DNA from: Oscillospiraceae bacterium
GTDB lineage: Bacteria > Bacillota > Clostridia > Oscillospirales > Oscillospiraceae
DNA length: 41,957 nt
Direction: 5' to 3'
NCBI GenBank assembly: GCA_017448145.1
Contig: JAFSMA010000122.1
Location: forward strand, 1 to 41,957
Shown here in pieces: positions 41,803 through 41,957 of this stretch; position 1 is the stretch's first letter, and every line of letters begins with the position of its first letter. The translations under genes and the position numbers were made by a program. The notes below the pieces were generated by a model, which was not told the origin of the DNA, did no database searches, and worked only from the letters and a program-made list of their open reading frames with translations.

Positions 41803-41957
41803 AAAAAGTGATTTTATGCCCCAATCCCTATCGCGACAAGGATCTGGCGGTGGCCAGACAGTCCCAGGAGATTTTAAGCAGTATCGGCTTTGAAACGGTG
41901 GTGTGTCTGCCTTTCCAGCGGGAGGGGTATGACGACCAGCTGGGCGTACCCATCGGA
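41799..41957 (+). CDS. nadK: NAD kinase, N-terminal part (cut by window end)
   Basis: The first 53 codons only. The peptide starts MKKVILCPNPYRDKDLAVA and continues into an alternating beta/alpha pattern with a variable loop, as in the N-terminal domain of Clostridia NAD kinases. The GGDG catalytic motif would lie beyond the window, so it cannot be checked. Position after tlyA (ATGA overlap) is the usual place for nadK in Firmicutes, ahead of argR and recN. Confidence 0.72.
   Translation, partial: MKKVILCPNPYRDKDLAVARQSQEILSSIGFETVVCLPFQREGYDDQLGVPIG

Overview
The window looks like chromosome from a GC-rich, endospore-forming member of the Clostridia, most likely near the Oscillospiraceae/Ruminococcaceae. 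The support is a complete spoIIA operon (spoIIAA-spoIIAB-sigF), a complete spoIIIA operon (AA to AH), a T-box on valS, HPr kinase, a zinc-ribbon type L28, consistent AGGAGG ribosome sites and sigma-A type promoters. Nearly all genes belong to conserved core families. I see no insertion sequence, prophage, CRISPR array or integrase.

Layout. 1-240: a cluster of hairpins. 243-4851: threonine aldolase (minus), class B sortase, tRNA-Arg(ACG), a tocopherol-cyclase-like protein with a small membrane partner, and a DivIVA-like coiled-coil protein. 4922-6461: two-subunit L-serine dehydratase (minus). 6574-9607: T-box leader and valS. 9627-11087: spoIIA operon. 10978-13237 (minus): a 39-codon small membrane protein, a radical-SAM DNA-repair protein and its DUF4130-type partner, whose 3' end runs antisense into sigF. 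13238-13406: a divergent promoter region with a LexA box, serving that operon and pcrA. 15839-16843: TraX-family protein and rpmB. 17064-26754: hprK-glcK-murB-rapZ-whiA-dnaE-TSUP transporter-aspartate racemase, very tightly packed. 26956-29757: dicarboxylate/amino-acid symporter, an unrecognised Cys-containing protein (minus) and a DUF4364 protein. 29872-34463: spoIIIA operon behind a sigma-E-like promoter. 34531-41957: asp23-nusB-xseA-xseB-ispA, then about 650 nt of structured non-coding RNA, then oapA-dxs-tlyA-nadK (nadK is cut by the window edge).

The most striking element is the long RNA at about 37884-38540. Its length, its own promoter, its closing helix, its position between ispA and dxs, and the four-helix membrane protein that follows all match the OLE (ornate, large, extremophilic) RNA with its protein partner OapA. 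The second notable region is 10978-13407. There a near-perfect LexA operator lies inside the promoter of an operon that begins with a previously unannotated 39-aa membrane peptide. This suggests an SOS-induced small protein co-expressed with a radical-SAM repair pair. Because that operon converges on sigF with overlapping coding sequence and no visible terminator, a link between DNA damage and sporulation through antisense transcription is possible. That last point is inference.
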